From Novipirellula artificiosorum (GTDB taxonomy: Bacteria > Planctomycetota > Planctomycetia > Pirellulales > Pirellulaceae), in the NCBI RefSeq assembly GCF_007860135.1, contig NZ_SJPV01000006.1, positions 1-64,000 of the forward strand: a DNA stretch of 64,000 nucleotides. Direction: 5' to 3'. Every line of letters begins with the position of its first letter. Position 1 is the first letter of the stretch. The translations under genes and the position numbers were made by a program. Under the pieces are notes generated by a model that was not told the DNA's origin, did not search any database, and saw only the letters and a program-made list of their open reading frames with translations. Shown piece after piece: positions 25,162 to 33,517 of this stretch.

Positions 25162-25341
25162 ATGGCAGGCATCGAACGTGTTCGTGAAATCCGACGGCTT
25201 CGTAAACGACGAAAAAAGACCCGTAACCTCCTCGACCGTGCGAAAAAGGGGACGATGGAGAATAGTGAAGTCATTCGCAAGCTACGCAAGTTGACCCCGG
25301 GATCCGAAGTGATCATCGAGCGAGAAGGATTGAAGGGCTAG
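25162..25341 (+). CDS. Small basic conserved protein
   Basis: A 59-residue protein (MAGIERVREIRRLRKRRKKT) is strongly basic and predicted to be all helical, with a second half reading ENSEVIRKLRKLTPGSEVII. Similar short basic proteins are common in planctomycetes; I do not know a function. It starts 123 bp after topA, with its own plausible leader, and its stop lies 4 bp before the next start, so it may be cotranscribed with the cysteine-cluster gene. Nucleic acid or ribosome binding is possible from the composition only. Confidence 0.7.
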   Translation: MAGIERVREIRRLRKRRKKTRNLLDRAKKGTMENSEVIRKLRKLTPGSEVIIEREGLKG

Positions 25342-25345
25342 GCGT

Positions 25346-25699
25346 TTGAAACGGTCGCTTCCGGTCGCCGATTGCAGCGGGTGCGGGGCCTGCTGCATGC
25401 ATATGGGCTACCCCGCCTACCTTCAAGCGACGGAGCAGCGTCCAGCGGAAGAGCACTGGGTGAGCATGCCAGCCGAGTTGAAGTCGCAGTTGATCGAGTA
25501 CATGGCATCCTACACCGTGCCGGAGGACCAGATCGATGGCCCCTGCATTTGGTTGGATCTGGAAACGCGACGCTGCAGGCATCACGAGCATCGACCACGG
25601 GTCTGTCGTGATTTCCAGGTGGATGGCAAAGGCTGTCGCGAGTGGCGAAAGCACTCCGCCCGTTATCTATCGGCTGCGACCTCCGACGTGTTGTTGTAG
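25346..25699 (+). CDS. YkgJ-family cysteine cluster protein
   Basis: The 117-residue protein has the cysteine cluster C10-x2-C13-x2-C16-C17, then C67, C77, C87 and C97, the pattern of the CxxCxxCC family that probably binds a metal or an iron-sulfur cluster. The context DGPCIWLD, RRCRHHEHRPRVCRDF is typical. It starts at TTG 25346; no ATG is available. Its last 37 bp overlap the 3' end of the opposing GH2 gene. The substrate or partner is unknown. Confidence 0.85.
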   Translation: MKRSLPVADCSGCGACCMHMGYPAYLQATEQRPAEEHWVSMPAELKSQLIEYMASYTVPEDQIDGPCIWLDLETRRCRHHEHRPRVCRDFQVDGKGCREWRKHSARYLSAATSDVLL

Positions 25700-28600
25700 A
25701 GGACCAATTTGTCGAGTCGTAGGTTGCGGTCGCCGCTCGGTGAGCTGTAGTCGTTGACGAACTTTAAGGCCAAGTCATGTTTGCCGGAGGGCAACTCGAC
25801 TTGAAGCGGGTAAGATCGCCAACCTTCGGTGGTGAGTTGAACCTCGCCGATCTTGGATCCATCCAGATGGATTTCCACAAGCGGGCCGATTCCTTCGGAA
25901 GCGTCTCCTGCGGCGACCAAATCTCCGCGGTACACTCCCGCACGGGCCACTTCGATGCCCGTGGCAATGTATCCGTTTGACCCCATGTAGGCGGTGCTAC
26001 CATCGGCCGAATACCACGAGATGCCCTCTCCAGGCGTCATCTGTTCGCATTCCAGTGTGATTGCCGATCGTGGGGTGAAGTCGCCACCGAGTGCGGTCAA
26101 TAAGGAACATACGTGACGCGATGCCTTGCGACCGTTGTCCGTTTCGGTATCCCAACGGATGCGGTCAAACACGATACGTCCCTCGCCGATATCTTGCGTC
26201 ACCACCGCAGCCGGCGCGGTCAAGAAAATCGTGTCGTCTGCCCGTTGATCACGCGCAACCAACACCTTGTCGATCACCAGATTCCGATCTTCGTCGGGGG
26301 GGGCAGCGCCATCGTTGACGAAGGACACGACCACGGGATGCCGTCCCTTTTCAACATGGCCGACGATTCCATAATCCTTCCAATCCTCGCTGTCGAGTTG
26401 GACGCTACCGAAGGGCTTCCCGTCGATTGAGATTTCCGCGATCGGATAGACACCCTCGCAGACGGTTCCTTGAGCTCGGATCCCCACGGCATATTTGCCT
26501 GACTCGGGGAACTCGAGCTCACCGCTGGCTGAACCGACGGTGGCAAACATGATTCCCGACTCGACCGAATGCACAAATTGGCCCACAGTCTTCCAGGATT
26601 CAATTTCGTGAGCTGTCGCTTTCGCTGTGTCAAACGACGATCCGAACACGCCATCGACCATGTCGCGCGATGGCGGTTGACGTGTCCAGCTCTCACCGGG
26701 TTGCTTGATGGTCCAATACAGATCCTCTCGCGTAAAGACTTCCGAAAGCGGGTGGTCGCTTTCGGCCTGTGAGACGGCTCCTGCAAAGGGTTGCATCACC
26801 AACTCGATCCCACTGGCTTGGCGGACCAAGCCCATCGTCTGGGCGTTGGGTCGATGCACCAACAGGTTGCCACCGCGTTGGACAAACTCGCCGATCTGTC
26901 GCGCGAGCGGTTGGTTGTTCGGCAACTCACCATGCAGAATCAGCAAAGAATAGCCACCCAAATCGATGCCGTCGGTGTTCGTGGGAGCCACAAAACGGAG
27001 TCCGAGGTTGGAGAGCGATTCGCGGTAATCCGCATCGCTGCCTAGGACCAGGGTCTTCCGCTCCGTTGGCTTGTAGTGATCGAGATACCGAAGCAGGTTG
27101 CCAAGGATTTCGCCTGCGGCCGGTTCGCTGCGTGCTTTTTCGATCAGTTTCAATTGGCAGTGCACGATCGACCCTCGTCCGAGTGGGCGATCCAACAGCG
27201 GTGCGTGAGCGATTCCGGTGTCGGAACCCGAAACCACGACCGAAATCGCTGATCCGGTGGAGGGTCGAGGCAATTCGTGATCGGCCACCAAATGGTCACC
27301 ACGCCAAAACTTCAGATCATCCGCCTCGACGCCGTCCAGTGCCGGGTGGCTCGGACGTTGCGGAAACGTCATCGTCGAAGTCTGGGGGGTGGGTTCTAAA
27401 TCAAACAGGCCCTCGGGGTAAACATCTTGACGCAGCACCAGGACCCTCCCTCCTCGTCCCACAAAATCCATCAATGCACCTCGCTTTGGATTGACGCGAC
27501 CGACGACCGGGGCCGTTTTTTCGGCCTGATCGAGCGACCCGGCGCCGATCACCAAGACATCGACCTCGGGTGCGATGGATTGAATGGAATGGATGTCAAC
27601 CACCTCGATCTTCGATTCACTTAGCAGCTTCGCCGTATCACCCTTGGGGTCATAGAGTCCCAGCGTCGATTGCGTTTGAGGCAGTCGCAGTTTTGGAAAG
27701 ACAGCATAGTCATGAGTCTCGTCAAAGACCCTTGTTCCACTGTGCGAGAGAGTGACCTGCCAAGCCAAGGGTGTCCGAGAATCCACCTCTGGCATTGGAA
27801 GTTTGACCGTTAGCATCTGCTTCTCGCCCGCCTCGACGGTAACCGTCTTGCGATCGGAAGCCAGCGTTTTCTCACCTTGCTTGAGCGTCCACTCAAAACC
27901 AAGCGACTGCGCATCCATGGATTCGTTGAAAATCTCTACGCGGCGATTCACTTTCTCGTTGCTGTAAAACCGTTTGTCGTAGTCCAGGCAGTACGCGGCG
28001 AGCGGTTGGTATGCAGTTTGATGAGCTCGATAGAGCGGGTTGCTCTCATCAAGTTGGTTCTCACCCACGGTCCACGGGCACATCCCCCCTGCTTCCTGAT
28101 GCCGGAAGGCTAAGACTTGCATCTTCCATGCTTCCGCTTTCCCCAATTTCTCGTACTGGTCCAAATCGCGGTAAGCTTCGTCCCCGAAAAAAACCGTGTG
28201 AGGGGCTGGCGTTCCCGACGGCACCCACAAGAATTCGCCGATGTACAAGGGTTTGTCTTTCTTCCAAACATACGGTTCGGTCAAAAAACCCGACCATGTG
28301 TGCGGGCTGAACGGCTTGTCAAGCCAATACGCTTCGTTGGGCCAGCACGTGTACTTTGGGTACTCGTGGACGTAATGCATCCCGATCGCATCCGCGACAC
28401 CCTCGGGATCTCCATCGGATTCGAAATAGATCGGACGCGTCGGATCCCATTGCTTGGCCATCCGTCCGACTTTCGCCAAACCAGCAACGGCCAGTTTGGT
28501 CTTGTCGGCGCTCGAATAGGCTTCGTTGTCCATGCTCCACATGATCACGGAGGGACGATTCTTTTCTCGCTCGATCATCGCGTGAATCGAGTCAGCGTAG

Positions 28601-29757
28601 TTTTTCCAATAGCGGGGGTCGTCATAGCAGATGCAGTAGGGGTCGTGCCACATCGGCCCTTCGATGATCATCAGCAGTCCGAGTTCATCGGCCACGTCAT
28701 AGTGAACGCGTCGCCAAGGTTGTGTGTGCGTTCGAAAAACGACGATGCCCGCTTGCTGAAGTGCCTGCCATTTTTCGCGGACTTGTTCGGCTGTCATCGG
28801 TTCGGTCGGAGGCCACCAAGAGGTGCCGAGCAAATTGATCTTTGAACCATTGAGAATGTAGCGGTGCTCTTCGATCCAAAATTCACGGAAACCGAATCGC
28901 GTCCGCAATGCATCACCTGTCGAGAGTTCAGTTCGCAAGTGATAGAGGTGCGGATCTTCCGGTGACCAATAGCGAGCGTCGGTCCATGGCTGCGTCAACG
29001 TGATGGAACGTGTTTGACCGGCGGGGATCGTCAGTTTCTCCGTGCCAAGCCGCAGCACCTCGTGTTGCCCTTCTTCAACGATGGCGTTTATCTGCACCTC
29101 GACGGCGTCCGTTGACTCATTTGCCAGTTCGTACTCGACCACCAATTCCTGGTTTCGAACCGACGGTTTGATGAAAACGTTTTTGATGTAGACGGCGTCT
29201 TGAGCGGTTAGCGTCACATCGCCCCAAATCCCATAGTGATCGTAATAGCCTCCGATCGGAGCGATGACTTTATCGGTCACATAGCGTCGAGGCCGCTGCC
29301 ATGACGGAAGCTCACTGAAATCGAATCTGCCTTCGGAGAAGACGCCCGTCCAATCATGAAGTCCGACCGCGATCTCGTTAGGTTGGTCAAAGCGAATCGC
29401 ATCGGTCACATCCAGATCAAAAGCGTCATAGCCGTTGAAGACGCCACCCACATGCTGACCATTGATCCATACACGGCTGTTGTACTTCACGCCGTCAAAA
29501 TGGATCTTAATCCGTTTGCCTTGCATCGAAGCCGGCATCGTGAAGGTGCGGCGAAACCAAGCGCGTTCGTAGTTGTAACCACGGAGCGTTCCTGGGACGA
29601 TGGTTGGCTGCCAGACCCCAGTTTGTGGCGGCGTGTCGAGTTCCTTGACCTTCTGGTAACTCCAGTTGCCGTCGAGCGTCATTTCGATCCGTTCCGTTGC
29701 CAGACCGGACGCGAGCATCGACAGTAGAATCGACAGAGTGATTGATAGCCGGAGCAT
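25663..29757 (-). CDS. Very large secreted GH2-family glycoside hydrolase
   Basis: The 1364-residue protein has a signal peptide (MLRLSITLSILLSMLASGLA). The order is an N-terminal sugar-binding sandwich (NGQHVGGVFNGYDAFDLDVT), the immunoglobulin-like domain, and a GH2 barrel with acid/base E412 in MWSMDNEAYS and nucleophile E508 in LYIGEFLW. Past about residue 700 comes a long extension. It contains what may be a glutamine-amidotransferase-like fold (DVLVIGAGSL, GYSLLILHGEL) and two similar C-terminal modules (GPLVEIHLDGSKIGEVQL, PIAEISIDGKPFGSVQL), probably carbohydrate-binding. The enzyme is beta-galactosidase/beta-glucuronidase-like; its substrate is unknown. It converges on the cysteine-cluster gene. 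Confidence 0.87.
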   Translation of the reverse strand: MLRLSITLSILLSMLASGLATERIEMTLDGNWSYQKVKELDTPPQTGVWQPTIVPGTLRGYNYERAWFRRTFTMPASMQGKRIKIHFDGVKYNSRVWINGQHVGGVFNGYDAFDLDVTDAIRFDQPNEIAVGLHDWTGVFSEGRFDFSELPSWQRPRRYVTDKVIAPIGGYYDHYGIWGDVTLTAQDAVYIKNVFIKPSVRNQELVVEYELANESTDAVEVQINAIVEEGQHEVLRLGTEKLTIPAGQTRSITLTQPWTDARYWSPEDPHLYHLRTELSTGDALRTRFGFREFWIEEHRYILNGSKINLLGTSWWPPTEPMTAEQVREKWQALQQAGIVVFRTHTQPWRRVHYDVADELGLLMIIEGPMWHDPYCICYDDPRYWKNYADSIHAMIEREKNRPSVIMWSMDNEAYSSADKTKLAVAGLAKVGRMAKQWDPTRPIYFESDGDPEGVADAIGMHYVHEYPKYTCWPNEAYWLDKPFSPHTWSGFLTEPYVWKKDKPLYIGEFLWVPSGTPAPHTVFFGDEAYRDLDQYEKLGKAEAWKMQVLAFRHQEAGGMCPWTVGENQLDESNPLYRAHQTAYQPLAAYCLDYDKRFYSNEKVNRRVEIFNESMDAQSLGFEWTLKQGEKTLASDRKTVTVEAGEKQMLTVKLPMPEVDSRTPLAWQVTLSHSGTRVFDETHDYAVFPKLRLPQTQSTLGLYDPKGDTAKLLSESKIEVVDIHSIQSIAPEVDVLVIGAGSLDQAEKTAPVVGRVNPKRGALMDFVGRGGRVLVLRQDVYPEGLFDLEPTPQTSTMTFPQRPSHPALDGVEADDLKFWRGDHLVADHELPRPSTGSAISVVVSGSDTGIAHAPLLDRPLGRGSIVHCQLKLIEKARSEPAAGEILGNLLRYLDHYKPTERKTLVLGSDADYRESLSNLGLRFVAPTNTDGIDLGGYSLLILHGELPNNQPLARQIGEFVQRGGNLLVHRPNAQTMGLVRQASGIELVMQPFAGAVSQAESDHPLSEVFTREDLYWTIKQPGESWTRQPPSRDMVDGVFGSSFDTAKATAHEIESWKTVGQFVHSVESGIMFATVGSASGELEFPESGKYAVGIRAQGTVCEGVYPIAEISIDGKPFGSVQLDSEDWKDYGIVGHVEKGRHPVVVSFVNDGAAPPDEDRNLVIDKVLVARDQRADDTIFLTAPAAVVTQDIGEGRIVFDRIRWDTETDNGRKASRHVCSLLTALGGDFTPRSAITLECEQMTPGEGISWYSADGSTAYMGSNGYIATGIEVARAGVYRGDLVAAGDASEGIGPLVEIHLDGSKIGEVQLTTEGWRSYPLQVELPSGKHDLALKFVNDYSSPSGDRNLRLDKLVLYNNTSEVAADR

Positions 29758-29833
29758 TGGCCAGTTCCATGGTGGGTTTGGGGCAGGAAGACAGCGTTAA
29801 CCTAGCCTATTCTGGCCACACTTGCCCTGCTAT

Positions 29834-29864
29834 GGGCGGCAAAAACAATAACTTCCGCATTTGA
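29834..29864 (+). repeat. Left terminal inverted repeat of the deleted IS
   Basis: 31 bp, perfectly complementary to 30481-30511. It starts with GGGCGGC and ends in TTTGA. Confidence 0.9.
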
Positions 29865-29865
29865 C

Positions 29866-29964
29866 TAACCTATAAAAGCAAGGGAGTTTGTTTGAATCGC
29901 GGTGGTTTTGCTGCCGTCTTTGATGTGGAATGATTCAAACGAACTCCCTTGCTTTTGTAGGTTA
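29866..29964. repeat. Nested 95-bp palindromic element flanked by TA
   Basis: Arms 29866-29898 and 29932-29964 are inverted repeats matching at 31 of 33 positions, and the TA at each end (29866-29867, 29963-29964) can be read as a target duplication. It begins 2 bp inside the left IS repeat. TA duplication would suit an IS630/mariner-type miniature element, but it may also be a subterminal hairpin of the IS itself. Confidence 0.6.
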
Positions 29965-30094
29965 TGCGGCCTGATGCTACGACCGCAAACCCTGTTTGTC
30001 GTGGTCTTTTTTGGCATCGAAACGAATTGGTATGCGGGATACAATGACAGCCACATCAATTCGATCCCTTCTCTTTTTTCGCGTGAGGCCAAGG

Positions 30095-30480
30095 ATGGCA
30101 GTTGGTTTTTCTGAAAAGTACGATCCTGAGATTGAACCGTCGCTCTGCAAGTTCTACCACACCTTGTCGGAGAAAGATCGACGACGCTACGCAGCGATTG
30201 AGGCGAGATAACTAGGGCATGGTGGCATCAAGTATCTTGCCGACCTCTTTGGCTGTCATCGATCTACGATTGCAAACGGACTCGCGGAACTCGATACGAT
30301 GGACTCTTCCGAAACGGATGGACGAATTCGTCGAAAGGGCTTTGCGATGCAGGTGGCAGCAACAATTGTCGTCACCACATTTTCAAGCAAGATTTGCAAG
30401 AGCTTGTCGACGAGATTGGCATTGAGATACGAGTCGCTCACTATCCGACATACTGTTCCAAATTCAATCAATCAAGTAAG
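30095..30480 (+). pseudogene. ISAzo13-type transposase remnant
   Basis: The N-terminal part reads PEIEPSLCKFYHTLSEKDRR from ATG 30095 and continues past an in-frame TAA (30209-30211) with LGHGGIKYLADLFGCHRS and RIRRKG. Near 30340 it jumps to another frame with DAGGSNNCRHHIFKQDLQ and IEIRVAHYPTYCSKFN, a match to the C-terminal part of the family. The central catalytic portion and the extreme C-terminus are deleted. Three lesions (nonsense codon, internal deletion with frameshift, terminal deletion) make it non-functional. Confidence 0.8.
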
Positions 30481-30511
30481 TCAAATGCGGAAGTTATTGT
30501 TTTTGCCGCCC
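30481..30511 (-). repeat. Right terminal inverted repeat of the deleted IS
   Basis: 31 bp, the exact reverse complement of 29834-29864. The outermost G (read outward on the minus strand) also provides the last base of the neighbouring gene's TAG stop. Confidence 0.9.
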
Positions 30512-30996
30512 TATGCAACGTAGCGATAGGCCGTCGATTTGGGGTACCCGTCGTAGAAACGGCGAATCCAATGTCGTCCCGACCAGTTTTCGAGATGACG
30601 TTGCCAACCGAGTCGCTCGAGCAATCGATCGCTGATGGATTGGTTGGTCACATGAGCGACGATGGCGGACGTGCCACGTATCCGCGCGACTTCGTTCAAC
30701 AATTCCACCGCTCCAAGGAACGACTTGTATCCGGATCGATAGCCGCTGCGGATATAGTCGAGCGTCAAAAAACCGGACATTCCCATCGGCTGGTGATAGT
30801 CGAGCCAGCAAACGTCGTCGTCCATGCGGCCATACTTGGCTTGCCACCAAACCTGGGCGACCGAGACATTTCCGGCAGAGAGTCGATGCTGAATTTCGAC
30901 GAACCGTCCTCCACACATGACGATCCGCGCGCACCGCCAGCGACGAAGTTGGTCTGCGCCGGTGGTCAGGTTTGTAACGGTTCCGAGGCGAAACAT
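30511..30996 (-). CDS. Acetyltransferase-like (GNAT-type) protein
   Basis: A 161-residue protein in which TSAIVAHVTNQSISDRLLERLGWQRH near the C-terminus resembles the last motif of GNAT acyltransferases (Asn, then a helix with ERLGW). The rest is too divergent to name a substrate. ATG 30996 follows a GAAAGG. A longer frame runs up to 31095. Its stop TAG is the point of insertion of the deleted IS. Removing the IS and one TAT rebuilds GCATAGCAGGG, so the stop and the protein are unchanged by the insertion. Confidence 0.65.
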   Translation of the reverse strand: MFRLGTVTNLTTGADQLRRWRCARIVMCGGRFVEIQHRLSAGNVSVAQVWWQAKYGRMDDDVCWLDYHQPMGMSGFLTLDYIRSGYRSGYKSFLGAVELLNEVARIRGTSAIVAHVTNQSISDRLLERLGWQRHLENWSGRHWIRRFYDGYPKSTAYRYVA

Positions 30997-31104
30997 GAGC
31001 CCTTTCTCAGCGTGGGAAAGCGATGGATGCGAACGGACATGCAAACCTAGCACATCTTTTTGGCAACCTTTTTGCGCAAACACGACGATTCGCAAACTCT
31101 TGAT

Positions 31105-32355
31105 TCAGAATCGATTGGCGGCGTAGGGTGCTGCGGGCAAATGCGTCGGCTCACCGGCAATCATTTCGCCAATCATCCGGCCGGTCGCTGGCGCCATGCT
31201 GAGACCGAGCATGTTGTGGCCCGCCGCAAGGTAGACATTCGAAAAGCTGGGGCAACGATCAATGATCGGGGTGCTGTCGTACGTCATCGGTCGCCACCCG
31301 CACCACGTTTCGCTGAACTCCGCCGGAAAATCACTCTTTAAGTACTGCTTCGCAACGCTTGTCAGCAATGCGACTCGCTTCGGGTTGATCGTTGAATCGT
31401 ACCCAATGAACTCCATCATTGATCCAAGTCGCAGTTCGGATTGCCAAGGCGTCACCGCGACTTTGTGCTGGGGGAAGATCATGGGAGTGTTTGGGCACAC
31501 CTCAGGCCGAGGCATGGTGATCGAGTACCCCTTGCCCGGTTGGATCGGGATCGCAAGACGCAGCATCTTCTCAAGTTGAGGCGTCCAAGCGCCGGTTGCA
31601 ATCACGAAGTGGTCGGCAGCAAGCTGCTGGGTCGACAGCGAGACATGATCGACCCATCCCCCCGAATCATGCATCGCCGTCAGTGTTTGTTGTTCGAGAA
31701 ACTCGACCCCTCGCTCACGCAGCGAATCACGCCAAGACGCGACCAGCCGATCGGGACGCAGGTGTGCATCCCGCTCGAAATACCACGCCCCCGCAACGTT
31801 GTCTCGAAGCGCCGGTTCGAACTCCAGTAGTTCTTTTGCCGACATTTTTCGAGCGGGTTCCTGAAAGTCACGTCGCAACAATTCGTCGGTAGAGGTGTAG
31901 GCGTCCCATGCATCTCGATCTTGGTAAACAAACAACAAACCCTGTTGCGTCCATTCGCACTTTAGTTGGTGTTTGTCGATCAACTCGTGGTAGAGTTGCA
32001 TTGCCGAGGTTAGCAGCGGATGGATCGCTTGTGCGGATTCGATGCAGTTCGTTTGGTTGCAGCGCCGAGCAAAATCGAGAAGCCATTTCCATCGTTGCGT
32101 GTTCAAGCCAGGCCGGATGCGCAGCGGAGCATTCGGTTTCAGCATCGCCTTGAACGTTTTTAGTAGCGCGCCCGGTTCCGCCAGCGGCAACGCGTGACTC
32201 GGGCTGATGTAGCCACAATTGCCGTGCGAACAGCCGCCACCCACTCGGTTTTTGTCAACGACGGTGACGCGATAACCGCGAACATTCAGGTAGTGGGCGC
32301 AGGCGATGCCTACCACGCCTCCACCGACGATCGCGACGTGACCGGTTGCCTTCAA
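31105..32355 (-). CDS. FAD-dependent D-amino acid (probably D-hydroxyproline) dehydrogenase
   Basis: This 416-residue DadA/DAO-family flavoprotein has the N-terminal dinucleotide fold VAIVGGGVVGIACA (8-21), the family block GCSHGNCGYISPSHALP and the C-terminal NVYLAAGHNMLGLSMAPATG. It overlaps the 4-hydroxyproline epimerase gene upstream by 4 bp (TTGA). In known hydroxyproline pathways, the cis-4-hydroxy-D-proline made by the epimerase is oxidised by just such an enzyme. That substrate is inferred from context; general D-amino acid oxidation is the alternative. The start is TTG 32355. Confidence 0.88.
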   Translation of the reverse strand: MKATGHVAIVGGGVVGIACAHYLNVRGYRVTVVDKNRVGGGCSHGNCGYISPSHALPLAEPGALLKTFKAMLKPNAPLRIRPGLNTQRWKWLLDFARRCNQTNCIESAQAIHPLLTSAMQLYHELIDKHQLKCEWTQQGLLFVYQDRDAWDAYTSTDELLRRDFQEPARKMSAKELLEFEPALRDNVAGAWYFERDAHLRPDRLVASWRDSLRERGVEFLEQQTLTAMHDSGGWVDHVSLSTQQLAADHFVIATGAWTPQLEKMLRLAIPIQPGKGYSITMPRPEVCPNTPMIFPQHKVAVTPWQSELRLGSMMEFIGYDSTINPKRVALLTSVAKQYLKSDFPAEFSETWCGWRPMTYDSTPIIDRCPSFSNVYLAAGHNMLGLSMAPATGRMIGEMIAGEPTHLPAAPYAANRF

Positions 32356-33386
32356 ACTGGGATTCCGTAACAGAAGGGATCCTCGGGGTCGAGGATCAAT
32401 TGGGTTTCAGACGTTACCGATGCGGTGCCGGTAATACTGGGAAGGATCACTCCGCCCGATGCTGCAACGTAGTCCGACAGCGAATCATCATGGGCAATCC
32501 CCAGGTTACCGAGCGATTTCAACTCGGACTCCGTCGGCAACCGATAGCGAGTTTCAAAGTGGGTTCCAATGATACTTTCTTGTCGCCACTTCTTGCCCGG
32601 TTCGAGTTTGCCGCTCGCCGCCAAACAGGCCGTTCGGGCACAGGTTCCCGTCCCGCATGGTGATCGGTCCCATTGACCACCAGGACAGAGAACAAAGTTG
32701 CGCCCATCGACCGGAGAGGTTTCACAATAGAGTTCGACGTGATCGATGGTTTGGCCAGCGTGCCCTGTGATGCCTTGGTCTTCGAGGGCTTGCCGGATCG
32801 CACGCGTGAGCAAGAGAAGGTCGTCGAGATGCTGGGGCCGGATTTCATCGGGTTCGCGGCGGACCAAAAAGAACCAATTGCCCCCCCAAGCGATATCACC
32901 AACGACTTGCCCGTGTCCAGGAACATCCACCGCCACCTCGGTTCGATACCGATAGCTAGGGATGTTCTCAAAGGTGACGCGGTTCATGTCCTCGTCGAGG
33001 TCGAAACCGATGACCCCAACCGGAGTTTCCAAGCGATGTTTTCCAGGTTCGATGCGGCCCAGATGAGCCAACGTCACGGCAACGCCGATCGCGCCGTGGC
33101 CACACATGCCAAGGAAACCGACGTTATTGAAAAAGATCACGCCAGCGACACAATCGGGGGCGGAGGGTTTGCAGAGTAGGGCACCGACCATCACGTCGCT
33201 GCCGCGGGGTTCATTGACAATCGCACTGCGGTAGTGGTCAAACTCGTTCTCAAACCGTTGCCGCCGCTGCAGCAGCGTCCCTTTTCCGAGGTCCGGTCCG
33301 CCGGAAACAACCAATCGTGTCGGCTCCCCTGCGGTATGAGAATCAAAAACAGAAATGCGTTCAACGCGTTGGACAGTGTCTTTCAT
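32352..33386 (-). CDS. 4-hydroxyproline 2-epimerase (proline racemase family)
   Basis: The 344-residue protein interconverts trans-4-hydroxy-L-proline and cis-4-hydroxy-D-proline by two-base catalysis. Both catalytic cysteines are present: C95 in GMCGHGAIG and C244 in SPCGTGTCA. This separates it from the 3-hydroxyproline dehydratases, where one is replaced. The N-terminus HTAGEPTRLVVSGG is that of hydroxyproline epimerases. ATG 33386 matches the family; an in-frame start at 33515 would add 43 unrelated residues. It is translationally coupled to the dehydrogenase. Downstream steps (deaminase, semialdehyde dehydrogenase) are not in this window. Confidence 0.9.
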   Translation of the reverse strand: MKDTVQRVERISVFDSHTAGEPTRLVVSGGPDLGKGTLLQRRQRFENEFDHYRSAIVNEPRGSDVMVGALLCKPSAPDCVAGVIFFNNVGFLGMCGHGAIGVAVTLAHLGRIEPGKHRLETPVGVIGFDLDEDMNRVTFENIPSYRYRTEVAVDVPGHGQVVGDIAWGGNWFFLVRREPDEIRPQHLDDLLLLTRAIRQALEDQGITGHAGQTIDHVELYCETSPVDGRNFVLCPGGQWDRSPCGTGTCARTACLAASGKLEPGKKWRQESIIGTHFETRYRLPTESELKSLGNLGIAHDDSLSDYVAASGGVILPSITGTASVTSETQLILDPEDPFCYGIPV

Positions 33387-33517
33387 GTCAATCGAAAAAA
33401 GGAAACACCTAGGGCGAATCGTCAATGCCGGTAAAACGAAGCTTACTGAGGTTGCGAATGCGTGTAAATAGTCCTGCCGCGGGCATCCCATTGAAGAGCC
33501 CGCGAGCGAATCCAATT

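Larger units (their letters stand above)
29834..30511 (+). mobile_element. Internally deleted ISAzo13-type insertion sequence
   Basis: The element is 678 bp. Its ends are perfect 31-bp inverted repeats beginning with G (29834-29864 and 30481-30511), flanked by a 3-bp direct repeat TAT (29831-29833 and 30512-30514). The inside holds transposase fragments resembling the ISAzo13 family, which as I recall makes 3-bp duplications and has G at its ends. The element cannot make a working transposase, but the intact ends could still be moved in trans. It sits exactly at the stop codon of the neighbouring minus-strand gene. Confidence 0.85.

Noticed and set aside
24889..25316. Minus-strand frames rich in Phe/Leu opposite the topA tail
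   Set aside because: They are the mirror of the lysine-rich tail codons and not a membrane protein gene.
29865..30092. Minus-strand 75-codon frame over the palindrome
   Set aside because: It consists of the palindromic arms and the IS leader and has no protein-like pattern.
30095..30340. Helix-turn-helix regulator-like text (CHRSTIANGLAEL) as a small transcription factor
   Set aside because: It lies between perfect inverted repeats and continues into transposase-like sequence after a nonsense codon, so it is the N-terminal part of a dead transposase.
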